From positions 2,055,501 to 2,119,500 of the forward strand of contig JAWNZC010000106.1 in assembly GCA_035771165.1 (NCBI GenBank): 64,000 nucleotides of DNA, written 5' to 3'. The position numbers and the translations under genes were made by a program. Positions 9,818-20,149 of the stretch are shown here, piece by piece. Each line of letters opens with the position of its first letter. The first letter of the stretch is position 1. Under the pieces are notes generated by a model that saw nothing but the letters and a program-made list of their open reading frames with translations, was not told the origin of the DNA and did no database searches. This DNA comes from Paragorgia papillata (lineage: Eukaryota > Cnidaria > Anthozoa > Scleralcyonacea > Coralliidae).

Positions 9818-11867
9818 GGGGTCGGTGGTCTGTCTCTAATTCAAATGTTTTCCCATATAGATATATGTGAAAATGTTCACACCCATACACGATTGCTAGT
9901 GCTTCTCGCTCAATCTGGGCATATTTCATCTCTGTCACAGTTAACGATCTACTACCATAGGCAACTGGACGGTATGACATGTCAGGTTGTTGCTGAAGAA
10001 AGATTGCTCCAACAGCCCAAGGTGAGGCGTCAGTGACTAGTCGTGTAGGAGACGATAGATTGAAATGTGCTAGTACAGGAGAGTTGCTGAGTGATGTCTT
10101 CAACTTGTCAAAGGCTGCTTGATGCTGATCGGTCCACTGAAACTTTGCATTTGCTTTTGTCAACTGGCGTAGGGGGTAGGTTATACTGCTATAATTGTCA
10201 ATATAGCGAGAACAGTAATTTGTTAGTCCGAGAAACGATCGAACTTCTGCTGCACACTTTGGTCGTGGAGCTGTGGTAATTGCACTGATCTTTGCTTCAT
10301 CTGGTTGAATACCATTGCTGGATACAATGTGTCCAAACACATTAATTCTTGGGACAGCAAATGAGCACTTTTGTTGCCTTAGGGTGATTCCACTCTTCTC
10401 AAGCGTTGTCAAAAGGTGATCCAAATCTTTCAGGTGTGTTGTCATGTTGTCGGACCATAGCCAAATGTTATCAGAAATTTTGGCACAGTTCGGTATAGTT
10501 CTGATAATGTTATGGATTTTTTCATGAAAGTATTCCCCCGAGGGACAGGCTCCCATGATTAACCTTTTGAACCGATGTGGTCCATCGTCAGGAGTTGGAA
10601 AAGCTGTGATATATCTGGACTCTGGTGCCAAGGATATCTGTAAATATCCCTGTGATAGGTCAACTTCAGTGAAGACGGTTGCTCCTTGCATTTTCTGTAA
10701 AATCTCGTCGACGGTTGGCATCTGTATACGTCGTCGTTTAAGAGCTTGATTAGGTACTCTCATATCCAAAACTAGTCGAACATCACCGGACTTTTTTGGA
10801 ATAGCAATAAGCGGTGTTAGCCAAGGCGTAGCACCTTCAGCTTTCTCAATAATATCCTGTTCGAGCATTTCTTTAAGCTTTGCATTTACCTTAGATTTCA
10901 GGCTATGAGGTATTCTTCTAGCGCGTTGAGCTACTGGTGTGATGTTCTCGTCGATTTCTAGCTTAACTTCTGTTCCTTTGAGCTTTCCAATGCCTTGAAA
11001 CAATGATTTATGCTTGTTGATAATTCGCTGTACGTCTGGATTAGGATGTTGAACATTGACGTTGTTAACAAATGTTTTTAACAGTCCTAAAACGGTAGAT
11101 GTATTACAGCTGAGTAGGCACTTTGTTGAACTTTTGGTGACTTGGAATGTCGCTGTTGTTGACGTCGAGTCGTGGACTACAGTGGCGGTGAATTGTCCTA
11201 AGACTTGCAGTGATTTCTCTGCGCCGTATGGATAAATTTTAGCGTTTGATTTCTCTAGATTCATGTTGCGGTTGCTTCGTTTGATGACGTTGAATGTGTT
11301 TTCGTTTATTATGTTGACTGTCGAACCTGAGTGGATAATAACACGAATTGGAATCTTGGCGATGGAGACTGTAACTTGCGGTTGTTTCTGTTTATCGTAC
11401 AAGTTAAACGTAACTTCGTCATCGGTGTCGCTGCTTGGAGGAGGTTCTGAAGTGATGTTGTCGGCGTACTTCTTGTTGACATCTGTCTTTTGTCTGGGCG
11501 GCTTTGACATTGTCTTCGATAAGCAATATTTCGCAAAATGTCCAATTTTACGACAGTTATGGCATTCTTTTCCATGTGCAGGACAGTTGTACTTGCCATT
11601 TTGATGGGGATAGGTTCCTCCACAATTTCGACATAATTGCTTGCTTTGTTGTTGCGGTTTGGTGTTAGTTTGAGGATGACGAGCGCCTTTGTTTTGTCGA
11701 GGTCGCTGATTATGTTGATTTCCGCTTTGGCCGTATTGACGCTTGTTGAATTCGATATGATTTGTCGTTTCGCTGGTTGCCGTTTCGCGTTTCTCTACTT
11801 GTTCTAGCTTTCGAGCACTCAGGTCGGATTTTTCCAAGGTTTTTCCGTAGGTTAGGATGTTTCTCAA
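9792..11867 (-). pseudogene. Gypsy Gag end, protease, reverse transcriptase, RNase H
   Basis: 691 codons. Residues ~79-115 form cysteine/histidine knuckles (CRNCGGTYPH, CHNCRKIGHFAKYC). Protease is at ~175-190 with IIHSGSTVNII, so the catalytic D of DSG is H. Reverse transcriptase spans ~330-520: FTEVDLSQGYLQI holds the first aspartate, while the expected YxDD box reads ISDN (~466). RNase H starts near 605 (TDASPWAVGA). The frame is open upstream of the first Met to ~11,970, where a frameshift separates it from Gag. The two catalytic changes suggest a dead copy. Confidence 0.93.
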
Positions 11868-11869
11868 AT

Positions 11870-12400
11870 CTAGCTGTTCACGAAGGGCTTTGCGACGTAA
11901 ACGAGGGTCTGACGTTTTGTGTATGACTTGCGTTTTAATTTCGTTATCTTCATCGTGAAATCCACAAAGACAGCTTTTTCTTTTAGTCGGCGGTAGAATT
12001 CGTCGATGGATTCTCCACTTTCTTGCTTTACTTGTCGGAAGTCGAATATAGCCATATCTTTGTTTTCGGTCGGTGAGAAATGTTCTGTTAAACGTAGAAT
12101 CGCTGTGTCGTAATCCGTTCCTGTGTTTGGCAAAGTGTCAAAGATATCGTTCGTTTGCTCACCTACATACGTAAGAAGTAGAGCTCGTTTAACTGTTGAA
12201 TCATTTTCTCGAAGACTTATCATGAGGTTCTCGAATCTTCGCTGCCATTTGCACCATTTTGTACTGAGTGTTGTTCGATCGCTGTGTGGGTCGAACGGTG
12301 GAAAAGGTGGTAATCCGCTTCGTGGGACGTTTATTGTTGTCGATTGTTGATTGTTTGCTGTGGCTTGACTTCCCGTAGGATCTTCGCCCGTCGTCGCCAT
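11870..12400 (-). pseudogene. Gypsy Gag, N-terminal part
   Basis: 176 codons starting ATG at 12,400, the base next to the 5' LTR. The WCKWQRRFENLM and ESIDEFYRRLKEKA segments are Gag capsid features of this Gypsy clade. A frameshift near 11,970 makes the last ~30 residues out of frame; the true continuation (HKTSDPRLRRKAL) lies in the frame of the downstream Pol piece. Gag and Pol were therefore probably one continuous frame. Confidence 0.88.
12387..12399 (-). other. Candidate primer binding site
   Basis: Directly after the 5' LTR the minus strand reads TGGCGACGACGGG, beginning with the TGG expected for pairing with a tRNA CCA end. The first nine bases fit a serine tRNA 3' end; this is from memory of metazoan tRNAs and needs a search. 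It overlaps the Gag start codon region. Confidence 0.5.
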
Positions 12401-12592
12401 TGTAATATTCCAATCTTTACTTGAATATGTTTACTAAAGAACAATATAAACTTGTTTACAATCTTAATGTATTACTCGTTAGTCTCCGATACTATTCGAT
12501 CAAGTACTCAAATCCTTACTCAACTGTCCAGACCATGCGGTCCCTGTTCTCGACCTCGCTAGATCACGTGATTAATATATTAATATACTACA
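12401..12592 (-). repeat. 5' LTR of the Gypsy element
   Basis: A 192-bp LTR, TGTAATATTC to CTACA in plus-strand reading, near-identical to 7,986-8,185 but with one fewer TTAATATA step. The CCTCT duplication follows at 12,593-12,597. Confidence 0.93.
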
Positions 12593-12597
12593 CCTCT

Positions 12598-13100
12598 TAA
12601 GGTGCAACTCAAAATCAGAATATGGTGAAATTGATGGAGCCCAGTAATATTCATCCTCAGTAATACCAATTGAATTATGAATGTCTGTATCACTTAGAGT
12701 TGCATCATAATTTGGTTTTGATGGGTTTAACACTTCATCTATTTTCTGTTTGACCAAAGTGAGAATCTCTCTTTGCCTGTTTAGTATGTTAGTCTTTATT
12801 TCCTCATCTAGATTTTTATTAAGAAGTTCTGCTACAATTGTTCTTGTTGTAAAAAATTGACCAAAATTAAATCTACAACTAATATTTTTGTACTTTCTGC
12901 AGGTTTTAGAATGATTGTGCTTTTGATACGTTTTGACTAATTCGTGTAACTGTGGTTTAGTTTCCTTGTCTGGAAGGTAGGCTAGCTTGCACATGCTTAT
13001 CGATAAATCTACATAAGCCTGTTTAGTGTCTGATGTAAGTTTTGGGCAATCAGAAGTTCTTAATGCATGTAAATGAGGAGATCCTCTCATTTGAAATTCA
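12598..13100 (-). pseudogene. Helitron Rep, HUH motif region
   Basis: About 168 codons read RGSPHLHAL near the start, the H-x-H of the HUH rolling-circle nuclease. Further on come CRKYKNISCRFNFG (the conserved CR.....C.F.F segment) and EYYWAP before the break at the Gypsy insert, ending FELHLKR. Rep nicks and joins DNA strands in Helitron transposition. The catalytic tyrosine region should lie further along and was not confirmed. Confidence 0.87.
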
Positions 13101-13580
13101 ATGCGAAGTGCATGATAGATTATTTTACCTATTGGATTATTTGACTAAGAAGTAGCTCAGTGAAAAATGTTTCAACTCTATGTTGAAAGTATTTTGCGAC
13201 CACAACAGGATTAAGATTTAGCATTGAACATCTTTCATTGTATGATAAAGCTTCAATTTGTTCATCAGTCATGTTTTGGCCTTGCGTTCTAGCTATAATC
13301 TGAAACAACTCAGACCATCTAAGATCAGCACATGATAAATGATAATGTCATAAACCATGTTGGAATACCAAGTTGATTTACCATGGCTACTACTTCATAC
13401 ATAAATTTTTGCCAGTATGGTGGTGTGCCTGGAATTTGCCTTAAAAACAAATATGCCTGATCTTGACAAATTAAATGTTTTGACTTGTTTACATCAGATT
13501 TTATTTGTGATGTAGTGACAGGTTGCCCGTGGATCTTTTTTAAGGTTATATTAATACTATCTGATACCTACTTTTGTTCT
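13101..13580 (-). pseudogene. Helitron-like N domain, broken
   Basis: The minus strand reads GTPPYWQKFMYEVVAMVNQL then GIPTWFMTLS, and after a shift ADLRWSELFQIIARTQGQN, ending VVAKYFQHRVETFF. This is the Helitron-like N domain that precedes RGSPH. At least two frame breaks occur. Confidence 0.85.
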
Positions 13581-13581
13581 G

Positions 13582-13812
13582 TTATAAATTGTGCAAGGAA
13601 AATATATTCTGGATTAGTAGCAAACCTTCCACTGTAATGTAAGAGTCGTCCTTTTGGAAACAACACTGGAAATGCGAGCTCTTCACATTTTTGTCAGTCA
13701 TTAGTGATACAGGATGTCTGTTTTCTCCAGGTGTAATATTGTATACTTCATTCCCTAGTGAACAATTATTTTGTTGTATTGTAACAGGATAATCTGGTAA
13801 TACAGACTGCAA
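13582..13812 (-). pseudogene. Helitron N-terminal segment (PGENRHPVSLMTDK)
   Basis: 76 codons. ITPGENRHPVSLMTDK is the conserved block found before the Helitron-like N domain in animal Helitrons. The remainder shifts frame before ending in QNIFSLHNL. Positions 13,813-14,034 carry no recognisable motif, although the strand and spacing fit an acidic linker. Confidence 0.8.
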
Positions 13813-14034
13813 ACATGTCTCATTAGTTGGTTGTCTATACTCATTTAATGGGTCATCCCTTTCTTCAGTGTCGTCATTGGTTATATGTTGTTTGCAAGTA
13901 TCTGTTGGAGTGTTTTCATCTTTGTCAAGGTTTATGCCTGAAGCACTCTCATCTTGTCCTAAACTTGTAAGATTTGCACTGATATTGTTTATGTCAATTG
14001 TTATATTATTGTATAATGTATTATTTATCTTAAG

Positions 14035-14410
14035 TCAATGAAGGGCATCAAGAATGAACTGAGGACGCACTGCTTGAAAATAAACATGACCTCTGAATTC
14101 TAGTTTACGTTTAAGTTTCAGCATTATTATACCTGATCTTTCAGGTGGTCGTGGTAAAACCTTACATGTCTGATCACATTCAACTGGCACATTACATATT
14201 GCTCCCTCAACCTTTCTTTGCTGTCCTTTTGGCATTACTATTATTTTTTCAAAGACTATTCGCTGTGCTACAAGAATTTTTTCAAGCTTTTCTAAAGATG
14301 CAAGTTCAGCCAGTATTTTATCAACATACATATCATTATATATTGCCTGACATGGAATTTTGCCTTTTTGTACCTTTGAGTGGCAGGTTTTACAAATGTA
14401 TTCTTTTTAA
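14035..14410 (-). pseudogene. Helitron DUF6570-like segment
   Basis: The minus strand reads EYICKTCHSKVQKGKIPCQA and then LASLEKLEKILVAQRIVFEK, followed by GAICNVPVE and LPRPPERSG. This matches the region with a CxxC pair and a NVP-LPR block known as DUF6570 in long Helitron proteins. An in-frame ATG at 14,331 is unlikely to be a true start because coding similarity continues upstream. Confidence 0.8.
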
Positions 14411-14465
14411 TCAAGTGACTTTGTATCAGTGAACAGATTTTCATTGCTATATATATATATATTTT

Positions 14466-15000
14466 TTAACAGAAGGACTGACTTTCTGTATAATAATCGG
14501 TTGCAGACACAACATATATGTAATAAGGACCTTCGTTTATTTTATTGCGAAACCTAGATATATAATAGTCTAGATCATGTATGAAGTGTGTATATGTATT
14601 CTTGTATTTTTCTGCACTTTTTTGAATTAAATCTTTCTTTTGCATAGGATCCATTGACTTGTATTTTTCAGTAATTTTTTGAAGTAGATCTTTCTTTTGC
14701 ATAGGATCCATTGAGTTGTATTTTTCGGCACTTTTTTGAAGTAGATCTTTCTTTTGCATAGGATCCATTGAGTTGTATTTTTCGGCACTTTTTTGAAGTA
14801 GTTCCTACTTAGAAGCAGCTTTCTCTAACCTAATGTTTTTCTTAGCATGTTCCAAATTTTCATAGTTTTCAAATTTGTAAAGTCTTTTTCTATCAGCAAT
14901 TAACTTTTTTTGTGTGCTAGACTTATGCTTTTTTGTGATCTTCTGCCTTTCTGGTTTTGTTAGTTGACAGGAACATGAGAAAAATGGTACTGTATTTCAT
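14466..15000 (-). pseudogene. Helitron lysine-rich N-terminal region with 19-residue repeats
   Basis: About 3.7 tandem copies of a unit like MDPMQKKDLLQKSAEKYNS are followed by FRNKINEGPYYIYVV, a block conserved before DUF6570. Upstream, after a stop near 14,808, the strand still reads KPERQKITKKHKSSTQKK and similar lysine-rich text. The repeats are probably helical; their role is unknown. Confidence 0.8.
14612..14822 (-). repeat. 57-bp coding tandem repeat
   Basis: About 3.7 copies of a 57-bp unit containing TTGCATAGGATCCATTGA. Two copies are almost identical and one differs at several sites, which points to recent slippage within the Helitron frame. Confidence 0.85.
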
Positions 15001-15099
15001 CAGATTTAAGTTTGTGTGTAACAATATTGCAAAATTTGTTAATAAGATCAAAATCAGTAAACTGTTCAAACAAATTGATTGTTTGGCTTTCATCGCATG

Positions 15100-15830
15100 C
15101 CACTAAAAATATTTTGTTCTTTTTTGTCTTGTAGCATTATGCTGAAAAATGCAACTTAAGCAGTAGGTTGAATTCCACAACAAAAAAACAGTATTTTCAA
15201 TAGTGTTGTCTTAAATTAACTTCTTAAGTTCCATGGTGTTCTCTGCCACATACCACATCAACATTGGCACCATATATATTTACTGTACTTGGTAATTTAG
15301 TACTTGTAAACTGTTGTCCATCGTTTAAAGTTTCCTGGTAAAAAAAGTTACCATGCTTTGCAATAGCATTTAGTGCCAGATCATTCCAGCAGGTGCATGG
15401 TTTAATAACAGAAAAACAAATAGAATAAAAACATATTGCATAACGTATTGTAATGAAAAATTTAAATTGTCAGTAACAGCCTGATTATCACATGTCAATG
15501 AACAGAAAGTTAAAGTTGATGAAGATATGTTGGTATGCAAACTTGCCCTGGAAATATTGCAGCAGGTTACTTATTGAATTTACTTCTAACAACACACATG
15601 TGCCACAAGCATCAGTCATACCAAATGACTCTCTTGCATGAGAATCAAATATTTTTAGGGCATGACATATGTAGCATTATGCAGACTAACCACTGTAACT
15701 TTCACTGAACTCGAGTTGATAATTAGTATTTAGCACTGTAACCATTGCATGTAATTCTGTCAGTAATAAAAAAGATTGCCTTGACAACCTTGATAATGGT
15801 CGACCTTGATAAAGCTAGAAGTCTATGTAT
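15100..15830 (-). pseudogene. Helitron N-terminal protease-like region
   Basis: Broken frames read FDSHARESFGMTDACGTCVL (about 15,600-15,660), the FDSH block found at the N-terminus of long animal transposon proteins, and later GQQFTSTKLPSTVNIYGANV with CGREHHGT (about 15,230-15,330). At least four frame breaks are present. The domain may be OTU-like; I could not confirm catalytic residues. Confidence 0.65.
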
Positions 15831-15907
15831 TAACAAAATACATTGGTGGTATAATTATTGAGAGAAGAATTGTGTGAATATTGGGTGTGGTAGCTTTGCT
15901 GGTATGT

Positions 15908-16076
15908 CAATAGACCTTTCCATATGAAGTGAGTGGATCACGTGATCTTTCTTTTTGACAAACCTGATTGGCTAATGTCCAATGTTTGTCCGAAGTTTTG
16001 GATGTCCGAAGTTTTACGAGAGCCAATCAAATCTCTCAACGCGTTATCCACGCACTTCGCGCGGAAAGGTCTATTG
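15908..16076. mobile_element. Hairpin MITE, 169 bp
   Basis: The ends CAATAGACCTTTCC / GGAAAGGTCTATTG are perfect inverses, with inner arms around GTGGAT / ATCCAC. CCAAT sequences face each other inside (TGATTGGCTAAT and AGCCAATCA). No clear target duplication. It marks the approximate right border of the Helitron. Confidence 0.75.
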
Positions 16077-16836
16077 CAAGAAATTATCAGAAGGGATTGT
16101 TGATGAAAATTATTCAACTTCTTTCTCTCCTGTGCCACCCAAAATGCCCCCTTCATTATTTTACTCTAATGCCAGATGATTTTACTCATCAAGTTAGAAC
16201 CTCTAGGAGAGAAAGGGTTACGCCCCTTTCCTCTAGTTTTATGCTTACTGTGTGTGGCACTGACTACTACTACTGATGCATGTAGTGAGTCACTGACAGA
16301 TATATGCTTGTGAAAGACTAAATAATATAACATGGCTTTTGGGGAACTAAATTTTAGGAGAAGGAAAGTAAAGTTAATTATGTGGGAGGAAAGTGGGTCT
16401 TGAACTAAATTAAATAAAAATGTGTTGGTCCACTGGATTATATTCTCATTTCTTCCCTGGGTTATGTTGGTTTCAAAAACACTTGGGACAGAATTAATAA
16501 GGTCCATATACATGTACAGTATCTTGATTTTCTGTATAAACAATCAGACATGTTTTCCTGACCCACTTGTTTTTAAAGGTAAGAAACTGTATGCACGAAC
16601 ATACAACAGTTGTTTCTTGAAACAGTTTTAAATAGATAGACTTATTAACTTGAGGTAAAGTACTCGTCAATGACAACTCATTTCAAAATGAACAAAACTA
16701 TTGAACAAAAACATCAAATATACCCAATGATTTAGAAATCAAATCTAAGATCAAGACAGTTATTACTCGAGTGTATAAACAAAGCAAAAAAAAAGTATTA
16801 AAGTGTCAAATTAGAAATGCATTACTGTTCAGGGAC
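16077..16836. other. No gene recognised
   Basis: Overlapping open frames on both strands here have no recognisable motif and mutually exclude one another. Nothing supports coding. Confidence 0.5.
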
Positions 16837-16844
16837 ATGATGAG

Positions 16845-17307
16845 CAGTGGAGGTTTACCAGTTTCCGGTCCTGTAGGCTAAATAAAATTCACGGGCCTCA
16901 AGTGCCGTATCCAGAGATAATTTGGGTAATTCGGTAGCAATATTCAACTACAGAAGACGCGAGAACCATCTAAGGGGGGTGCTGGGGCATGACCTCCCGA
17001 AACATTTGGAAATTTAGAGTTTTGGAAATGCCATTTTCTGCATTCTGAGGCCGCATGGTCTTCCCATAATCACAATTTTCTATAAATGACAAATGAGGTC
17101 GCAGCTAACTATTTGGAAGCATTTTTTTCTAGTTTTTAAAAGCTTGAGTTCGAATAATAACTGAACTGTATACTACCATCTCATTGCTTTATTAAAAATA
17201 AAAATAATAATGCTAATAAAAAATGTATTCTCTGGAAATTACGGGCCTCTTGCAAGCCCGGGTCTGTAGGCGTCAGCCTACTCAGCCTACTTGGTAATCC
17301 GTCACTG
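16845..17307. mobile_element. Non-autonomous hAT-like element
   Basis: 463 bp, with imperfect inverted ends CAGTGGAGGTTTACCAGT and (from the other side) CAGTGACGGATTACCAAGT. It is flanked by the perfect 8-bp duplication ATGATGAG (16,837-16,844 and 17,308-17,315). CAGNG ends and 8-bp duplications are hAT traits. No transposase frame is present. Confidence 0.88.
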
Positions 17308-17315
17308 ATGATGAG

Positions 17316-18001
17316 CAGCAATGTTTAATATAATATCTGATCCTCGAGCGACGAGCAGTCAGCTTGACTAGAAAATCAGATGTAAATTAGTGAATAGCGG
17401 TAAATCAGGCGCAATAATAAACGTCGAAGTACTGCCAGGTTACAAAGTAAATATAAACAAATTCATTCGTTCCCAGAGCCAACGTTCCCTGTGCCCAGGT
17501 GCTTACTTTGTGTTTCGCGCAGACTAGTTCCTAGTCCTCTTTTCTCTCGAACGTATTTTGGTGACGTCACAGAATAGGCATCGAGCGAGAGGACTAGCGG
17601 AAAATGTTCATCTTTATCTATCATCACATGAATCCTGCTGGAGCTCGGATTCTTTAATCTTTATGAAACTTCTTCTTGAGAGCAGACAGCAAATGAGTAG
17701 GTTTCTTTGTTTTACATTACGTTAAAAGGTTGTTACATACGAGGCTTTATAAAGTAGTGTTCGGCGTGGGAAGTGATTGTGTTGAAACACATTTATACAA
17801 ATCGAAATATGCTATTTTAACGTTTCGGCAGTAGACCAACCTTGCTATATGACGTTATAAAGAATTGTGCAGACCGACGTGAGTGTTATCTGCCTTGGTT
17901 TTCCGCCAAACGGCCGTTTGGTGCCTGTATAAGTTGGGGTCCAGGCCTCTCACAATTCGGTCTGCCGCTCGACGTTAAAAAGAGAGGCCTGGGAACCAGG
18001 C
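17316..18001. other. No gene; small inverted repeat
   Basis: No coding region is supported. TTACTTTGTGTTTCGCGC at 17,503 recurs inverted at 18,164. A hairpin CCAGGCCTCT / AGAGAGGCCTGG lies at about 17,940-17,992. The block GTTTCGGCAGTAGACCAACC at 17,823 resembles 7,918-7,950 next to the Gypsy element. Confidence 0.5.
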
Positions 18002-18178
18002 TGTGTTTCGCGCACGAATTTGTTATTCTTTGACCCTGACCCTGAAAACACCCTTAATCCTAACCCTGATCCCAACCCCAATCCTAACCCTAATCCTAAT
18101 CCTAACCCTGATCCCAACCCCAATCCTAACCTCAATCCTAACCCTAACCCTAATGCATATTCGTGCGCGAAACACAAA
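18002..18178. repeat. Interstitial telomere-like repeat with inverted ends
   Basis: 18,031-18,153 is a run of CCCTAA-type hexamers with variants (CCCTGA, CCCAAC, CCTAAT), the C-rich strand of the metazoan TTAGGG repeat. It is bracketed by GTGTTTCGCGCACGAAT and its perfect inverse. The hexamers create long spurious frames (GLGLGL, NPNPNP). Confidence 0.85.
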
Positions 18179-18189
18179 GTAATAACCAC

Positions 18190-18310
18190 GAGACTCTGGG
18201 ATAATCCGTTCACGCCATCACAGGATTCTTGTGATCCGGAAGAGGAGTAATGATGTTCATCATGATCAGCCAATGAAATATCGATGTGAAACGGATTATC
18301 CCAGAGTCTC
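18190..18310. repeat. Hairpin, 20-bp arms
   Basis: GAGACTCTGGGATAATCCGT and its inverse bound a ~80-bp loop. It lies directly beyond the telomere-like block. No gene. Confidence 0.7.
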
Positions 18311-19031
18311 TCCTTTCCCGGGTGGGGAATGTGGGCTCTGGGAACGAGATTGGGGTTTTTAATTAAGTGAAGCATTTCCGGTGCGAATTGATAATATGTT
18401 TCAAGCGCAATGCATTGTGGGACGACATTCGTTAAATTATCTGCTGGAACTAGGCGAAGCCAAGGCCAAGGCGAAGCCGCGAAGGTGGGGGTGTGAATGT
18501 GTGATTATGATTAGAAATCGAGATTTATTCGTGAACATCTGTTGACGCCTTTCTTAACGGGATCTATCCATTTCTCACATTGGTTGCTTCTCCGGGATGG
18601 CGACGAAGAAGCGTCTAACCGAGCTTGTCAATAATACATAAACGCTCGGCGCCGCATGATCAAGCGGTTCGGAAACGAAGCGCTTGAAACTTGAAGATAC
18701 ATCCAGTCGACATGCAATCGAGTTACTCAGAAAAGGAGAGCAGAACGCCAAACAGCTGTTACTACGATCGTAAGTATGATTAGTAGTTCGATTGAAGATC
18801 TAGTCGAATTTGTGTAGACTGTTAAGCTTGCCTAATGATTCTGAGGTCTTGTTACTGTGTTATCGGGGTTGTAATATCGCCTATCGCAGTTTTAAAATTA
18901 TTATTGACGCTTTTCCAATGTATTCGGATATCGTCGTCTAAATTTTGCCGACAACTGCTGCTATAGTATAGCGCTATAGTATATCCGTCCCTTTGAAACG
19001 TGTAAAATAGCCTGCGTGGAGACTCATCTTA
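18311..19031. other. No gene recognised
   Basis: No open frame with recognisable features. Base composition is less AT-rich than the surroundings (GGCGAAGCCAAGGCC near 18,452). Confidence 0.45.
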
Positions 19032-19736
19032 TGCGCCTATCAATGTTAGGCTGGCGGGGGGGGGGGGGGGGGGGGGAGGGGGCAGGGCAAGAGGGCGGGA
19101 TTTGACATCGAAACAGAATTTTGTCTCAAATTCCCTACCCCAGGAACATCATTGTAGGTCAAATATTGTACCCACGGGACATCACACTGAGCAAAATATA
19201 CTCAAATTGTAATCACTTGTACAATGTCTACTACCAGTTGACCATGCACAAACCATATAAACATAATTGATTTGAACAGATTCAACAGATCAGAATTTGA
19301 ATTAAATCTATAAATCAGAACTTCATATAGACAGTTTAGGACTATTAAATATATGGAATTGCTCTGATGACACAGACACGATATTTGACATTTGTATTTA
19401 AAATTTTCCCTTAGTGACATATATATATATATATATATATATATACTGTACATCTTTTGTCAACCACAGATCTTAAACAATCAAAGAATGACAAATATAA
19501 ATGACTATGATCCGAAACATGTTCATGGCATTATGGAGTCCAAAAAGAACGCAGGCTCTAGTGGAAGTGATAAAAAATTCAGAAGCAGTCCCTTCTATTG
19601 CGGCCACAATGTATGTAAAATATTTTAACCCTCGGGGCTATGCTGATCGTCAAATTCCTTACTCACGGGATTTATCTTTGTATCAAATCCCACCCCCCTA
19701 CCCTGGCACTCACCGGCCTAACATTGATAGGTGCAT
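19032..19736. mobile_element. TIR element with G21 and AT runs
   Basis: The ends TGCGCCTATCAATGTTAGGC and (inverted) GCCTAACATTGATAGGTGCA define a ~705-bp element. Inner arms have a G-rich run (21 G at 19,056-19,076) facing a C-rich CCCACCCCCCTACCC. An (AT)n tract occupies 19,418-19,445. TTA flanks both sides (TTA|TGCGCC and GGTGCA|TTA), possibly a 3-bp duplication. Short frames across it carry no motif. Confidence 0.6.
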
Positions 19737-19754
19737 TACACATGTATAAATACA

Positions 19755-20100
19755 AGACACCTGCTTTAAGGCATTCACTCGGTGCAGCTTGGCATAGCCT
19801 AATATGCATGAACCAGCATGCACATATTAAGCGTTTGTTAAAAAGTACAAAATAACCTTCAGTGCTAGATTCAGTAGATTCAAGTGATCATTAGACAACC
19901 CTGTAAGTTAGCTGCCAGCCGTTAGTGAAAAAGCTGGACTGAACGAGCTACAAGACCAGCAAGACATTGGTGCAGTGGCGAACTGGCAGCTACATCTAGA
20001 CGTGCAAACAGTTTGACATAGTACGGTACATGTTTATCAGTATTTTTTGCATTATTTGGTGCTACTCAGTAAGCAGTATATTACCTAGACGATCGACAAC
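19755..20100 (+). repeat. Dispersed repeat, copy 1
   Basis: The part with CATTCACTCGGTGCAGCTTGGCATAGCC matches 48,379-48,500; the part from CAGTGCTAGATTC to the AGCTGGACTGAACGAG region matches 51,833-52,110. The two halves are adjacent here and separated elsewhere. Family unknown. Confidence 0.6.
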
Positions 20101-20149
20101 AAGCGAACATACCAAGCAACTATTAAAATGCACACACTCAATGAAATTA

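Larger units (their letters stand above)
7986..12592 (-). mobile_element. Gypsy (Ty3-type) LTR retrotransposon
   Basis: A 4,607-bp element with LTRs at 7,986-8,185 and 12,401-12,592 (TG...CA ends). The 5-bp duplication CCTCT is at 7,981-7,985 and 12,593-12,597. On the minus strand it reads Gag, CCHC-type zinc knuckle, protease, reverse transcriptase, RNase H and integrase, which is Gypsy order. LTRs differ mainly by one 8-bp TTAATATA step plus a few substitutions, implying a fairly young insertion. The coding region carries frameshifts, a stop and changes at catalytic residues, so it looks inactive. Confidence 0.95.
5690..15900 (-). mobile_element. Decayed Helitron, split by a Gypsy element
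   Basis: From right to left on the minus strand it carries an N-terminal region with an FDSHARES motif (~15,660), lysine-rich 19-residue repeats, a DUF6570-like part, a Helitron-like N domain, the HUH Rep region, and a Pif1-type helicase ending near 5,698. That is the order of a Helitron RepHel protein. Without the inserted Gypsy it would be about 5.6 kb. The frame is broken in many places. Exact ends (5'-TC, 3' hairpin and CTRR) were not identified, so the borders are approximate. Confidence 0.85.

Noticed and set aside
10091..10279. Plus-strand frames across the Gypsy Pol region
   Set aside because: Shadows of the minus-strand pol frame, which has clear protease, RT and RNase H motifs.
17950..18375. 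Glycine/leucine-rich and NPNP-rich frames
   Set aside because: They arise from telomere-like hexamers read in different frames on both strands.
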